Shown one piece after another: positions 36,948-46,818 of a DNA stretch of 64,000 nt. The DNA comes from Hondaea fermentalgiana (lineage: Eukaryota > Sar > Bigyra > Thraustochytrida > Thraustochytriidae), in NCBI GenBank assembly GCA_014084085.1, contig NPFB01000005.1, positions 124,001-188,000 on the forward strand, given 5' to 3'. The translations under genes and the position numbers were made by a program. The notes under the pieces are model-generated. The model made no database searches. It had not been told where the DNA came from and worked only from the letters and a program-made list of their open reading frames with translations. The stretch's first letter is position 1. Every line of letters starts with the position of its first letter.

Positions 36948-39341
36948 ATGCAGAACGTGGCGATCTTGTTGGTGGTCTTCTTCATGGTCACCACCAACGG
37001 AGGCGCCGTGTCAACAGGACTCCTTAATGCAGACGTCCAGCAAACTCTTTTGCCAAGGTCTTTAAGCAATGATTGCAGCAGCTCCAAGGTGTCGCAGTGC
37101 AAGAGAAAATGTGGCTGGAAACGAAATGACGAGAGACGCGTGGACGCATCATGCGCGATTGGTGACGCCTACGAGGTGCACAGGAAAAAGACCAGCGACT
37201 GTCTGCAGTCCTGCGAAGATGATGACACATGCACGTATGTAGAAACGTGGACTGTGCGTGGCAATGGTAAATTGCACTGTCAGTTGTACTCGTGCTCAAC
37301 GCTAAGCGGCGACTTGTGGCGCTCCATTAATAAGCTGCGCAAGTTCTTTTCATACTCTATTGATTGTCCTGGCCGGGAAGACGGCACCGTCGATGGGCAA
37401 GACAGTGGCGATGAAGACGAAGACGATTATACCGGTGAAGGCACAGACGAGGACACAGACGCAGATGAGGACGAAGACGAGGATGAGGATGAGGATGACT
37501 TGACCAATGTCGACTCGTGTGGGCTCGACGCGGCTGACGAAGACACCTCCAGCGTGTGGGGGTCCACAGCGTCCAAGAATGCAGTCACATCGCCGGTTTC
37601 GGCTGTCGCCTGGAAAACGTCGGTAAATCTGGCTAAAATCGTGGTCAAGGGTACGGAGCTGCCCCCCGCAAGCAACCTCGGCATCGACACGTCAAATAGT
37701 CTGCATGGCAGGCGACCAAATCTTTTGCTCATTCTTGCTGACGATCTGGGAATTGGTGATACGGGCGTGGACCAATTCAATGGCAACTATGAGAAGCTCA
37801 ACACAATCTCGACACCACACCTTCAAAAGATGGCCAACAAAGGTGTGGTCTTTACGCAAGCGTACTCCGTCAATGCCGTCTGTCTCCCGAGCCGGTACTC
37901 GATGCTGGTCGGACGTCACGCAGGACATTCGCGAGTGCGCGGAAACTCGGGTACGAGCAGTGACATTCCGTTTACGACCGATGAGGTCACGCTGGCATCA
38001 GTCCTACAGGGCACAGGGTACAAGACTGCCTTGATTGGCAAGTGGGGCCTCGGCAAGAAGAGCGAGAAATCGCACCCAATCCAAAAGGGTTTCGACTACT
38101 TTTACGGTCAGCTCACGCACAAGGATGCACATGCATGTTTCCCTGTGAAGATGCACAACAACTCGGCCGACGCGTCAGACAACGCAGGCAAGTACGCCAA
38201 GTCGGAGCTCTTTCCCGAGAACAAAGATGCGTCCAAGAGCACGTGCTCGGGTCTTGAAAGCCCCCTGTATGCATCGGGAGACACCCCCTGCAGCTTTGTG
38301 CAGGACGTCTTTGCCAACAAGGCGCTCGAGTACATGGAGAACCACGTGTCACAGTACTCGGATGGAAGTGGCGGATTGACGACGCCATTTTTCGTGTACC
38401 TGTCGCTCACCGTCCCGCATATTTGCTCGTGGAGCCACAACCCCAACGACGAACAGCGCAAGGTCGCACCGTACATGGACCCTGACTGCCTTGAGAACCT
38501 TGTGTGGGCTTCCAATGAGGGAGATTCGGAACGCGGCATTGATACGGAAGAGTGCCGACACAAGAGTCTCATGGAGAACTACATTGATCGCGACATCGGA
38601 CGTATCATGGACTTGATTGACAGTTACGACGAGCTCAAGAACACACTGGTCGTCTTTGTCGGTGACAACGGTCCAGAACGGAATGCGAACTACGTAAACG
38701 ACAACTCCGTATACAATCGCCAGAATAATTTCAAGGTGCTTCACAGCATCTTTACCTTTGGGTCAACGAACGGGCACCGTGGAATCAAGCGCCAACTGTA
38801 CGAGGGCTCGCTGCTGACTCCAATGATCTGGTACTGGAAGGGGGTGACCTCTGGCCATGTTTCGCAGACGCCGACGACGACGGCGGATATTTTCAGCACC
38901 TTTGCCGACGTCGCCGGTTTGACTTCGAGCGACCTGGAGGTCGATGGATCGGCTGGAATCACACGGCCTTTGGACTCGATCAGTCTAGTGTCGTCGCTTT
39001 CTGGCAACGACGACGATCAGGTTTTGCACAGATACCTTTACTTTGAGTACTGCGACCAGCAGTCAGACAACTGGAAGTCCATCAAGTCTGACGCGGACTC
39101 ATACTGCTCTTGGTCTTTGCTGATTCGCAACTGGAAACTCATTTATGACTTTGAGTCGGAGGAGATGGAGCTCTTCGACATCACCAACGACCCTTTTGAG
39201 GAGGACAACCTCTACGTTACGGCCAACAACGCCAACGAGTCCACGAAGACGGCTACGCTGTACCAGCAGCAGGCCACGATGGAGTGCGTTAAGGCTGCTG
39301 AGGCGTACATTTCTCTCACAGATGCCGGTTTCTCCCCCTAG
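36948..39341 (+). CDS. Secreted type I sulfatase with Cys-rich N-terminal domain and acidic linker
   Basis: Hydrolyses sulfate esters after conversion of an active-site Cys to formylglycine. The 797-aa protein starts with a signal peptide (MQNVAILLVVFFMVTTNGG), which is why 36948 is preferred over an in-frame ATG at 36849. A Cys-rich, PAN/apple-like domain follows (about 40-140; eight or more Cys), then an Asp/Glu linker (about 146-185). The catalytic domain begins RPNLLLILADDLGIGDTG (metal-binding Asp pair) with the modification site CLPSR at C312 (CxPSR type) followed by MLVGRHAGH. Further sulfatase motifs are LIGKWGLG and FVGDNGPE. Substrate unknown; an extracellular or wall polysaccharide is a guess from the secretion signal. 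Confidence 0.88.
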   Translation: MQNVAILLVVFFMVTTNGGAVSTGLLNADVQQTLLPRSLSNDCSSSKVSQCKRKCGWKRNDERRVDASCAIGDAYEVHRKKTSDCLQSCEDDDTCTYVETWTVRGNGKLHCQLYSCSTLSGDLWRSINKLRKFFSYSIDCPGREDGTVDGQDSGDEDEDDYTGEGTDEDTDADEDEDEDEDEDDLTNVDSCGLDAADEDTSSVWGSTASKNAVTSPVSAVAWKTSVNLAKIVVKGTELPPASNLGIDTSNSLHGRRPNLLLILADDLGIGDTGVDQFNGNYEKLNTISTPHLQKMANKGVVFTQAYSVNAVCLPSRYSMLVGRHAGHSRVRGNSGTSSDIPFTTDEVTLASVLQGTGYKTALIGKWGLGKKSEKSHPIQKGFDYFYGQLTHKDAHACFPVKMHNNSADASDNAGKYAKSELFPENKDASKSTCSGLESPLYASGDTPCSFVQDVFANKALEYMENHVSQYSDGSGGLTTPFFVYLSLTVPHICSWSHNPNDEQRKVAPYMDPDCLENLVWASNEGDSERGIDTEECRHKSLMENYIDRDIGRIMDLIDSYDELKNTLVVFVGDNGPERNANYVNDNSVYNRQNNFKVLHSIFTFGSTNGHRGIKRQLYEGSLLTPMIWYWKGVTSGHVSQTPTTTADIFSTFADVAGLTSSDLEVDGSAGITRPLDSISLVSSLSGNDDDQVLHRYLYFEYCDQQSDNWKSIKSDADSYCSWSLLIRNWKLIYDFESEEMELFDITNDPFEEDNLYVTANNANESTKTATLYQQQATMECVKAAEAYISLTDAGFSP

Positions 39342-41175
39342 CAAATTTGCATTGCATTGTCCTCTCCCCCCCCATGAATTGATCTTTTCCCCGCTGTGAT
39401 GATGATGATGATTTGAAGATGAAGATGAAGATGATGGTTACGGTTATGGGTATCTTTGTGGAGTTATGACCTGACCCTTCGCCCGCCAGCCAGCCAGCCA
39501 GCCAGCCAGCCTCCGCTAGTCAGGTTGGTTCCTTTGAAGGCTGGTGGACTCCTGCCTCTCCTTTGCTTGGCTCGTTTCTTCGAGGGCTGGCGGATCCCTG
39601 ACTCCGCCTGACTGCCTGACTGCCTAACTGCCTGGCCCCTTCAACTCGGACACCACTTGGTCACCGCTCGGACACAGTGGGCTGGCCGGCCCTTCGTTCG
39701 CACACCCTGGCTCGGTGAATCAACCATCGGCAACGAACGATCCGAACAGCGTTCCTCTCGGCCAGCCAGCGCGGGTCCCTTTCCTCGCCAGTGCGGCCAT
39801 GTCGATGATTCTTGCTCGTTTCGACATACGTCCGAAATGAAGAGGCACGGAGCGAAGAGGCCGCGAACGATAAGGTCGCGGTCGGCTGCCGGTCCGCTTC
39901 AGCCCTCCCTCCCGAGCGCGAGTCTGTCACGCACACCCTCCTCCTCGTGTCCAGCCAACCAGCCAGTCAGCCAGCCAGCCAGCTATCCGCTGCCGCCGGC
40001 GAGCAGCTGCAGCACGCGCGGCAACGGACGACCCGGCTGGCCGTCGCGCGTGCGGGCGTGCGTGCCCTGAAAACCCAGCGCGGCGCGTTTGTTAAAAAAA
40101 AACATAGGTTACTGTTTACAGTAGTTCTTCACGCGCCCGTCAGGGAGGCAGGCGAGCTATAACTGTAACTAGTAACAAGAAGGCAAGTCTTACTGCTCTA
40201 ACACTATAGTAGACACGCCCCCACAGCGCGAGTAGAGCAGAGCGGCGCAGAGAGGGGGAAGAGGGGGAGGAGGCCAGGGGTGTGCGCCGGCGCACTTCTT
40301 TGCGGAGGCGGCCGTGATCGAGTGGCCGCGTGGGATAGCGGACTTGCGCACGCGCGGCGCAAGTGCGGAATGGGCGCGGCGCAAGTGCGGAATCGCGGCA
40401 CGCGCTGGCGCGAGGAGGAGCCCGCGGCAGAGAGGAAAGAAAGAAAGAAAGAAAGAAAGAAAGGAGGCGTCTGCGGCAGCATAAGATAAGCAGCAACAGC
40501 AAGCAGCTTGACTGTGAGTTGAAGGCGATCGAGCGAGCAAGCGAGCAGCCAGGCAGGTGGGCGAGGCAGGCGAGAGAGAGGGCAGCAGACGCCGATCGCA
40601 GGTGCGAGGGATCGCAGGCGACGGTCGGGCCGGCGACGGCGAGGCCGGGCGAGCGGAGGAAAACAAGCGAGGCGGCGAAAGCAGCGGCAATTGAGTGCGT
40701 GAGGGAGTGAGCGGGCCTGCCTGCTTTAGCTTGCTTGCCTACCTTAGCTTGCCTGCTTGTCTGCCTGACGCGCGGCAGCAAAAGAGCAAAGCGTAGCCCG
40801 CGCGCGGGCGGAGGGAGGCACGGCGCGTCGAGCGTGGCCCTGCCGGCGAGGGTGCGAGCGAAGGGAGCGGAGGGAGCAGCTCGACCGTGTTCCAGACGAG
40901 CGAGCCTGGCCTCGTAAAGCCTACAGCTAAAAACTGTCCAGCGTCGCAAAAGGCTGTAGCTAAAGCTGCAGCTGCGCTAGCGGCCGGTCAGCCAGCCAAC
41001 GAGCGCGTTCGTGAAAAGGCCAGGCGGGACGAACCCTACTCCCCACTCGCCTCGCCTCCCCCCCCCCCCGCTTTCCCGGAGAAGCCTGTGAAGCTAGCGA
41101 GCCGCAAGGCAACCTGCGGCTTGCGCAGAGCGCGATCGCGTGCCAACTCAAGGTACGTACTACAAAAGTAGTATC
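39342..41175. other. Intergenic region rich in tetranucleotide repeats
   Basis: About 1.8 kb. Contains GATGAT/GAAGAT repeats (39399-39437), (CAGC)n (39486-39510), CTGACTGC repeats (39598-39634), CAGC again (39952-39982), an imperfect direct repeat of GGCGCAAGTGCGGAAT (about 40358-40395), (GAAA)n (40435-40463), CTTGCC/TTAGCTTGC repeats (40728-40770) and a C10 run near 41060. No gene supported. Its end must hold the Pumilio promoter. Confidence 0.55.
40435..40463. repeat. (GAAA)n microsatellite
   Basis: Perfect GAAA array of about seven units. Confidence 0.9.
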
Positions 41176-44100
41176 ATGTACAAAGCCAACGATAGCCCGA
41201 TCGCGGGGCCGCCGGGGTTCACGCCGGCGGTGCGCGGCATGCACGATCGAAACAAAAAATGCAAGACGTGGGATCAGACAACCTGGGACGGAATTGGCCT
41301 CTCAGACCTCCTGAGCGAACTCGATACCTCGGGGCTCCATGGCCGCCACAAGCCGGAACACCATGATGCGCTCTCCCCGTCTGAGGCCACGAGCGTTGCC
41401 GCGCCGCAAGTCTCGCACCACCACCACCACCACCACCATGCGCGCCATACGAGCTTGATGGGGCTCAAATCCACTGATGTCGCAAGCTGGCTCGATGACG
41501 CGCAAGATAGTCGCGCCTATGCTGCCGACGATATGAAAGTGTCGGTGGCGGAGCCCTCCATTCTCTTCGGATCCTCTCGCCTTGACCCTGTCCTCGCCCG
41601 CGAACCCGTCGAGGAACCGGACGCAAACTGCGAAGGCGTGCAGAACCCTGAAGATCGCGCCCCGCGCCTCCGCACGGAAAAGTCATCGTCCTCGTCATCA
41701 TTCTCTTCATCCAAGTCGTTCACCTCGTCCGAATCGTCGGTCTCGACGTCGACGTCGACCACCACGGGTCCTTCCTCGTCCCCGACGCTGCCCTCTCCTT
41801 CTGCGTCTCCATTTTCCGCATCGTACTCCCGTCAAGGTCGTTCACACTTTGAGAAGCGGCGTAGCGTTACCTTTGCCGGAGATTTGGAGTCCATCGCTCT
41901 TCAAGCGGCAAGTATGGGCTTTGATGACGCCTTGGACGATGCGCCCTTTCGCGGCACCGTGGGTCATGGTGGTCGATCGAGCGAGCTGCGCGAGGCTTTC
42001 CCACCTTCAATGTTTCGTGATACCGGCGCGCTGTCTCCGCCGCCTTCCTCAGCCTCGGCCTCGTCCTCGTCGTCGTCTTCGTCGTCTTCCTCAAGATCGC
42101 CTCAGGCTGCGGGCTTTTCACATCATCGGGACCATGAGCTCTCGCACCCAGGCAGCCGCCATCGCGGACATCAGCGCGCGACTTCTGAATCTGCGGTCTT
42201 CCTCTCTATCGCGGCCCTGGGTGGCAACTTTTCAAGCCTGCCCTCGATTCCTGCGTCCCCGCGCCCGCTGAGCCCCGGCGAGTCCAAGTCCCCATCCCCT
42301 TGTGGAAGGAAAAGCACCGCGAACGACGGCTCCCTCCTCAAGGAAGTCCGTCTCTCCGCAGCCGCTCAAGAGCCCAGTCGCCGTGAGCATCAATCCAGTG
42401 GTATCGAGTCCGGTCCTTCGGCTGAACGCAGTGACCAGCAGCATGAACAGCAAAGACACCCAGTTGACGCTGAGGTCGATGCTCTCCGGGAGCCGCAGTC
42501 AAGTCACCCACAGCATGGCCACTTTTACTCGTATCATCCCGCCCAACTGCAGCACGACTATTCGGGCCATCAGCACGCGGGCGTGGACCGGATTCCTGAA
42601 CAAATGCAACACCATCAGTACGCACCGCAAGCTGGATATGCGGGAGTTCCGATGGGGATGCCCGGGACCATCGATCCGCGCTCGGCCACTGCAGAGCAGT
42701 TGCAGGCGATTCAAGCAATGCAAAATCAGGTCATGATGCAGTGGATGCAGATGCAAGAGCACCAGCAACGTCTCATCATGCTTGAACAGCAGCGCATCGC
42801 TGCCACTGCCGCGGCGGCGAGTGGCATGTATTTTCCCTCGGGTGCATCTGTGGGCGCGCCTCACCCGCATCACTTCCCTGCGCAAATGGCCCCGCAGGTC
42901 CCCATGATGCCCATGATGATGGGTGGAGCCTTGCCTCCGCAGGCTCGAGAACCGGTCCATGCGCAGCAGCAGCAGCAACAGCAGAAGCAGCAGCAGCAAT
43001 ACCTACTCCAACAGCGCCAGCAACAGCGTCAGCACTCCAGCGGCGAGCATGTGGCTGCCAGTGGCTCGCTCTCTCCAGATGCTTTCCAGGAAGGCCGAGC
43101 TCGCAACACGCGTGGAAGCAACGGACAGGCGGCCTCGAACCCAGCTCGTGGCAGCCGCGGAACGCGAGGTAAAGGTCGCAATGTTCAGCCTCATGGCTCT
43201 AGCCGCCCCTCTCGGAACGGACAAAGCGCCGAGTCAGCGCAGAGCGCCAGTCGTCGTACTAGTCAAAGCCCCGAGCGCTCCGCTGACGGCTCGAAGACCA
43301 TGTCGACTCTTCTCCAGCATCATAAACAAGCCGGGTACCGTCCTTCGGCTGAAGAGCTTCGAGGCCACGTCATCGAGTTTGCGCGCGACAGCCATGGATC
43401 GCGGCACATCCAGTGCCTGAATGACAATGCTTCTCATGCGGATCGCGAGCTCCTCCTTGAGGAGTCGCTGCCCGAGGCCCTTGGTCTCATGAAGGATGTC
43501 TTTGCCAATTATGTCATTCAGAACCTGCTCGTGCATTGCGACGAGCAACAGCGTCTTCGACTGCTCAAGACCATGAAGGGCAAAGTTCTTGACCTTTCGC
43601 TCGATCAGTACGGCACACGTGTTGTGCAGCGCGCGCTCGAGGTCGCCCCTCCGTCTTGGCGCACGGACCTTGTTCTCGAGCTCTGTACTGACGACAATCT
43701 CGTCCGCCGCTCTGCCCGGGATCCGAATGCTACCCACGTGCTCCAGCGCGCTGTAGATTTGCTTGTACGCGATGGGGGCGAGAAGCCGCAGCCTCGGGCC
43801 GCAAGCGGCTCGCGGGGTGGCGGCCGCTCTTCTGGCCAGAGTGGAGGTAGCGGCAGTCGGCGGGGAACCGCTCCGCTTCGCCCGCGTCCCAAGTTGACAG
43901 CTCGCGACGAAGCGCTCATGGCGATCCTCGAACGTGCCATTGCTGCCGAGGCTGTCGATCTGAGCCGTAACCAAAACGCCTCTCGTCTGGTTCTGCTGGT
44001 TCTTGGGGACTGCGACACGGCGCGATCACCTCATATTTCAAGCATTATGACAAGTCTCGAAGGATCGTACCCCTCACTCGTGTGGGACCAGCATGGCGTT

Positions 44101-44514
44101 TTTGCCGCAGGTCATGTTCTGGCCAGTGGGTCCCCCGAGCAGGTTGAGCGCGTGCAAAACGTCGTCTCAGCCCATCTCCTTGAGTTGGCCAAACACAAGT
44201 TTGGAAGCCATCTCGTTGAAAAGGCACTGCTGTGTGCCTCTCCAGAGCAAGTGCGCAAGCTTCTCGAACCTCTTGTCGATGATGACGGCTCGCACGCCGC
44301 TTCGCTCGGTCTCGAAGCAAGTCCGCCAGAGTCGGATGGCTCTGTGATTCTTCATTTGGCCAAGGATCCATATGGCAACTTTGTCGTGTCCAAGGCTTAT
44401 GAGGTTTCCAAGGGCGACTTGCGCGACCGTCTGTTTACCGAGGTGAACGCGCGCGCTGACATTCTTTCGCGGTTTACATACGGGCGTCACATCTTGAATC
44501 ACGTGAACAAATGA
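41176..44514 (+). CDS. Pumilio-family (PUF) RNA-binding protein
   Basis: PUF proteins bind 3' UTRs (UGUR-type sites) and repress or destabilise mRNAs in the cytoplasm. The 1112-aa protein has a ~720-residue disordered N-terminus with His, Ser and Gln runs. The PUM homology domain starts at about residue 725 with LRGHVIEFARDSHGSRHIQ. Helical repeats with readable RNA-contact triplets follow: SRHIQ, NYVIQ, TRVVQ, NATHVLQ, then after a Gly/Arg/Ser insert SRLVL, an aberrant AAGHV, SHLVE and NFVVS. Eight repeats are therefore present but 5, 6 and 8 depart from the usual code. Start 41176 is the first ATG; a GTACGT just upstream means a 5' UTR intron is possible. Confidence 0.88.
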   Translation: MYKANDSPIAGPPGFTPAVRGMHDRNKKCKTWDQTTWDGIGLSDLLSELDTSGLHGRHKPEHHDALSPSEATSVAAPQVSHHHHHHHHARHTSLMGLKSTDVASWLDDAQDSRAYAADDMKVSVAEPSILFGSSRLDPVLAREPVEEPDANCEGVQNPEDRAPRLRTEKSSSSSSFSSSKSFTSSESSVSTSTSTTTGPSSSPTLPSPSASPFSASYSRQGRSHFEKRRSVTFAGDLESIALQAASMGFDDALDDAPFRGTVGHGGRSSELREAFPPSMFRDTGALSPPPSSASASSSSSSSSSSSRSPQAAGFSHHRDHELSHPGSRHRGHQRATSESAVFLSIAALGGNFSSLPSIPASPRPLSPGESKSPSPCGRKSTANDGSLLKEVRLSAAAQEPSRREHQSSGIESGPSAERSDQQHEQQRHPVDAEVDALREPQSSHPQHGHFYSYHPAQLQHDYSGHQHAGVDRIPEQMQHHQYAPQAGYAGVPMGMPGTIDPRSATAEQLQAIQAMQNQVMMQWMQMQEHQQRLIMLEQQRIAATAAAASGMYFPSGASVGAPHPHHFPAQMAPQVPMMPMMMGGALPPQAREPVHAQQQQQQQKQQQQYLLQQRQQQRQHSSGEHVAASGSLSPDAFQEGRARNTRGSNGQAASNPARGSRGTRGKGRNVQPHGSSRPSRNGQSAESAQSASRRTSQSPERSADGSKTMSTLLQHHKQAGYRPSAEELRGHVIEFARDSHGSRHIQCLNDNASHADRELLLEESLPEALGLMKDVFANYVIQNLLVHCDEQQRLRLLKTMKGKVLDLSLDQYGTRVVQRALEVAPPSWRTDLVLELCTDDNLVRRSARDPNATHVLQRAVDLLVRDGGEKPQPRAASGSRGGGRSSGQSGGSGSRRGTAPLRPRPKLTARDEALMAILERAIAAEAVDLSRNQNASRLVLLVLGDCDTARSPHISSIMTSLEGSYPSLVWDQHGVFAAGHVLASGSPEQVERVQNVVSAHLLELAKHKFGSHLVEKALLCASPEQVRKLLEPLVDDDGSHAASLGLEASPPESDGSVILHLAKDPYGNFVVSKAYEVSKGDLRDRLFTEVNARADILSRFTYGRHILNHVNK

Positions 44515-44991
44515 ACATTACGTCGATGCCCCGACCTCCTCCAGACCATTTCTTTTCTTCTACTTTTCTTCTTTTTTCTTTCTTCTCTTGCACATTTGCG
44601 CCTCACCATGAATCTAATCCATGAATCTAAATCTTCTTCGTTGTTCACACGTTTTTCTTGGGCGGGTTCGAGAAGAACCATGTCGCGCTTCTTCTGTTTC
44701 GAGCGAACCAAGGCCAGCTCTTGGCCTATTTCTGCATGAGAGTGATGCGTCGTCCTTTTTATTCCCTACTTGTTTTCTTTGATTTTCTCTCGTCAGTAGG
44801 ATTGCAAGTAAAAGATACTTTTACGTTGTAAATACGTATACGCCCTTGTTTTCTGGGGAAGGGGATCCTTGCGTCTGGACCAGACAGTGATTGGCGATAA
44901 TAACATCGCCTTACCGCGCCACGTCCATCCCCCCCCCCCCCCCTTTTCGTGCGCCTTCTCTCCTCAAAAGAAGAAAGAAAATAGAAAACGA
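44515..44991. other. Convergent intergenic region with C15 run
   Basis: 3' flanks of Pumilio and PanK. T/C-rich stretch after the Pumilio stop (44545-44590) and a homopolymer of 15 C at 44929-44943, a likely sequencing-error hotspot. No gene seen. Confidence 0.6.
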
Positions 44992-46818
44992 TCAAGACTC
45001 GGTGGGTTGTGCAGCGCGAGGTCCTTCGGAAGAGACATCAAGCTTTGCTGTGCGGCGTCGAGGAAAGGCGCCTCGAAAGAGGAGATCTTGGACAACGTCG
45101 ATCTCCTCCTCACTGGCCTCGTCGCCACCACTTTCTTGCGAATTCGTATCGTTGTCCATGTCCTCGTCGTCCGGTTGCTGATGGGTCGATTTGTCAATCG
45201 AGTACAAAAAGGTGCCAATCGCGCCAAAGTAACCCTCGTGCTCCATGAAGAGGGCTTGGATCGACCCGCGCGACCAATTTTGCATCATCGATGAAAGAGC
45301 GCGAAGAGCGATGCGGTTGTGACGCAAAAAATTGCCCGTAAAGAGCACACGCTTGGACTTGTGCAAACGAGCGTTCAGAAAGGCAATCTGCGTGACGTTC
45401 TGCGCAACCATGACCACGAGGGCGCGCGCAATGTCTGCCTCTTCAAAAAGTGTGGCCTTGTCTGTAGGTCCCCGCATTGAATGTAATGGTGGGTCGGCCG
45501 CTGGCGGCCGATCGTCGGGGGGATGCGAAGATGTCATTTTCGCCTCGGTTGACCAAAAAACAAGATAAGCCATGCCTCCAGGAAGTAGAACAAGAATGAG
45601 ATCGCGCAGATCAAAGGAGCCGGCAGTAAATGACACATACGAGCCCACCAAAAGATTCGCCACCAACAGGGCGATAATCACCAGACTGAGGCGCTCCAGG
45701 TACGAAACGTAACGCCGCTTGCGACTGCGCTTTGTACGGACTCGACCACGCGCAGCTGCCGCCTTGCCAAAGAAAGACGCGGTAATTTCGCCCGAGAGTC
45801 CGGCCAGCTCGTACGAGCCGCCATAGATGTCTTGCACAGTAAGATTGACATCACGTGAATCTCCGAGCTCGGCAAGATCCATGGCCTCTTTGAAGCCATC
45901 GCACCGACACAGCAATTTACACAAACCATAGTATGTAGCACCGCCCACGGCGGTACCACTGACACGTTTGAATGAAGACGGCGATGTGACATTAATGATC
46001 GAGACGCCAGAACCGATGTTCACGACCAAGAGAGGGAAGAATGACCCACTCTCCACAGGCATTGGCCGAGGTACTCTGCGCATTTCATAAGATAGTGCGT
46101 CATGCGAGACGCCGTGATGGCGGCCCTCACGTGCGCTCTCGTTGAGATCATCCAAGTTGGCCTCATATGAGTAGCACTCGCTGTTTGGATGCTCGAGCAA
46201 TGTGAAGATGATACCCCGAACCACGGTCTCAAGTTCGTCTTGTTTCAAGAGCCGGATTCCGAGTTCATCCTTGATGAGCTGGCTGAACTTGTAGGCGCCG
46301 CCGCCTGTAGCGTGAACGCGCCGAATGTTGTGACCTTCGAGTTTCTTGAGGAGCTGGATCGCGCCATGCGTGCGAGAGGTCTCGAAACTGATGAAATGCA
46401 GTCTACCTCCAAGTTTCTCCGAGTAGAATGAAAGGTGGGTGTCGCGTTCTCCGCTGTGTCCATACGTTGTCCGTTTCAGGAGAAAGTCAGCGAGCGGGTT
46501 TGCGTAGCCTGGTACTTCCTTGGGTTCAAAAAAGACGATCTTCGACAATGTTCCGCCAAAGTCCAGACCCAAGGTCATGCCGGCGTCCCATGTCAGCGGT
46601 TTCTCGTCCCAGCTTGTGAACCCGAGATCACTATACGAGTATTGACGTTTCCGCACGGGTGAAGTTGGTCTTGAATTCGATGAATCCCTTTCATCCGCAT
46701 TAGATCCGCCGCGATCATCCACTCTTCGACCACGGGCGGCTGAAGCGACAGCGCCTACGACCTCGGAAAGAGGGGATGAGGCCGTGTTTGGGTCCTGTTC
46801 TTCATCGTCGGAAGCCAT
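44992..46818 (-). CDS. Eukaryotic-type pantothenate kinase with inserted transmembrane hairpin
   Basis: Catalyses ATP-dependent phosphorylation of pantothenate, the first and controlling step of coenzyme A synthesis. The 608-aa protein has a disordered N-terminus, then the type II PanK core: GLDFGGTLSKIVFFE (phosphate loop), HATGGGAYKFSQL, LLVVNIGSGVSI, the VSGTAVGGATYYGL motif, and the C-terminal RVLFTGNFLRHN and ALFMEHEGYFGAIG. Between the ITASFFGK segment and DIARALVVMVAQNVTQIA, where relatives have a short loop, there is a ~100-residue insert with a basic lead and two hydrophobic helices (about 375-395 and 403-421). An acidic tail follows. The insert is in frame, but an unspliced in-frame intron has to be excluded. 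Start 46818 is the first ATG. Confidence 0.88.
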   Translation of the reverse strand: MASDDEEQDPNTASSPLSEVVGAVASAARGRRVDDRGGSNADERDSSNSRPTSPVRKRQYSYSDLGFTSWDEKPLTWDAGMTLGLDFGGTLSKIVFFEPKEVPGYANPLADFLLKRTTYGHSGERDTHLSFYSEKLGGRLHFISFETSRTHGAIQLLKKLEGHNIRRVHATGGGAYKFSQLIKDELGIRLLKQDELETVVRGIIFTLLEHPNSECYSYEANLDDLNESAREGRHHGVSHDALSYEMRRVPRPMPVESGSFFPLLVVNIGSGVSIINVTSPSSFKRVSGTAVGGATYYGLCKLLCRCDGFKEAMDLAELGDSRDVNLTVQDIYGGSYELAGLSGEITASFFGKAAAARGRVRTKRSRKRRYVSYLERLSLVIIALLVANLLVGSYVSFTAGSFDLRDLILVLLPGGMAYLVFWSTEAKMTSSHPPDDRPPAADPPLHSMRGPTDKATLFEEADIARALVVMVAQNVTQIAFLNARLHKSKRVLFTGNFLRHNRIALRALSSMMQNWSRGSIQALFMEHEGYFGAIGTFLYSIDKSTHQQPDDEDMDNDTNSQESGGDEASEEEIDVVQDLLFRGAFPRRRTAKLDVSSEGPRAAQPTES

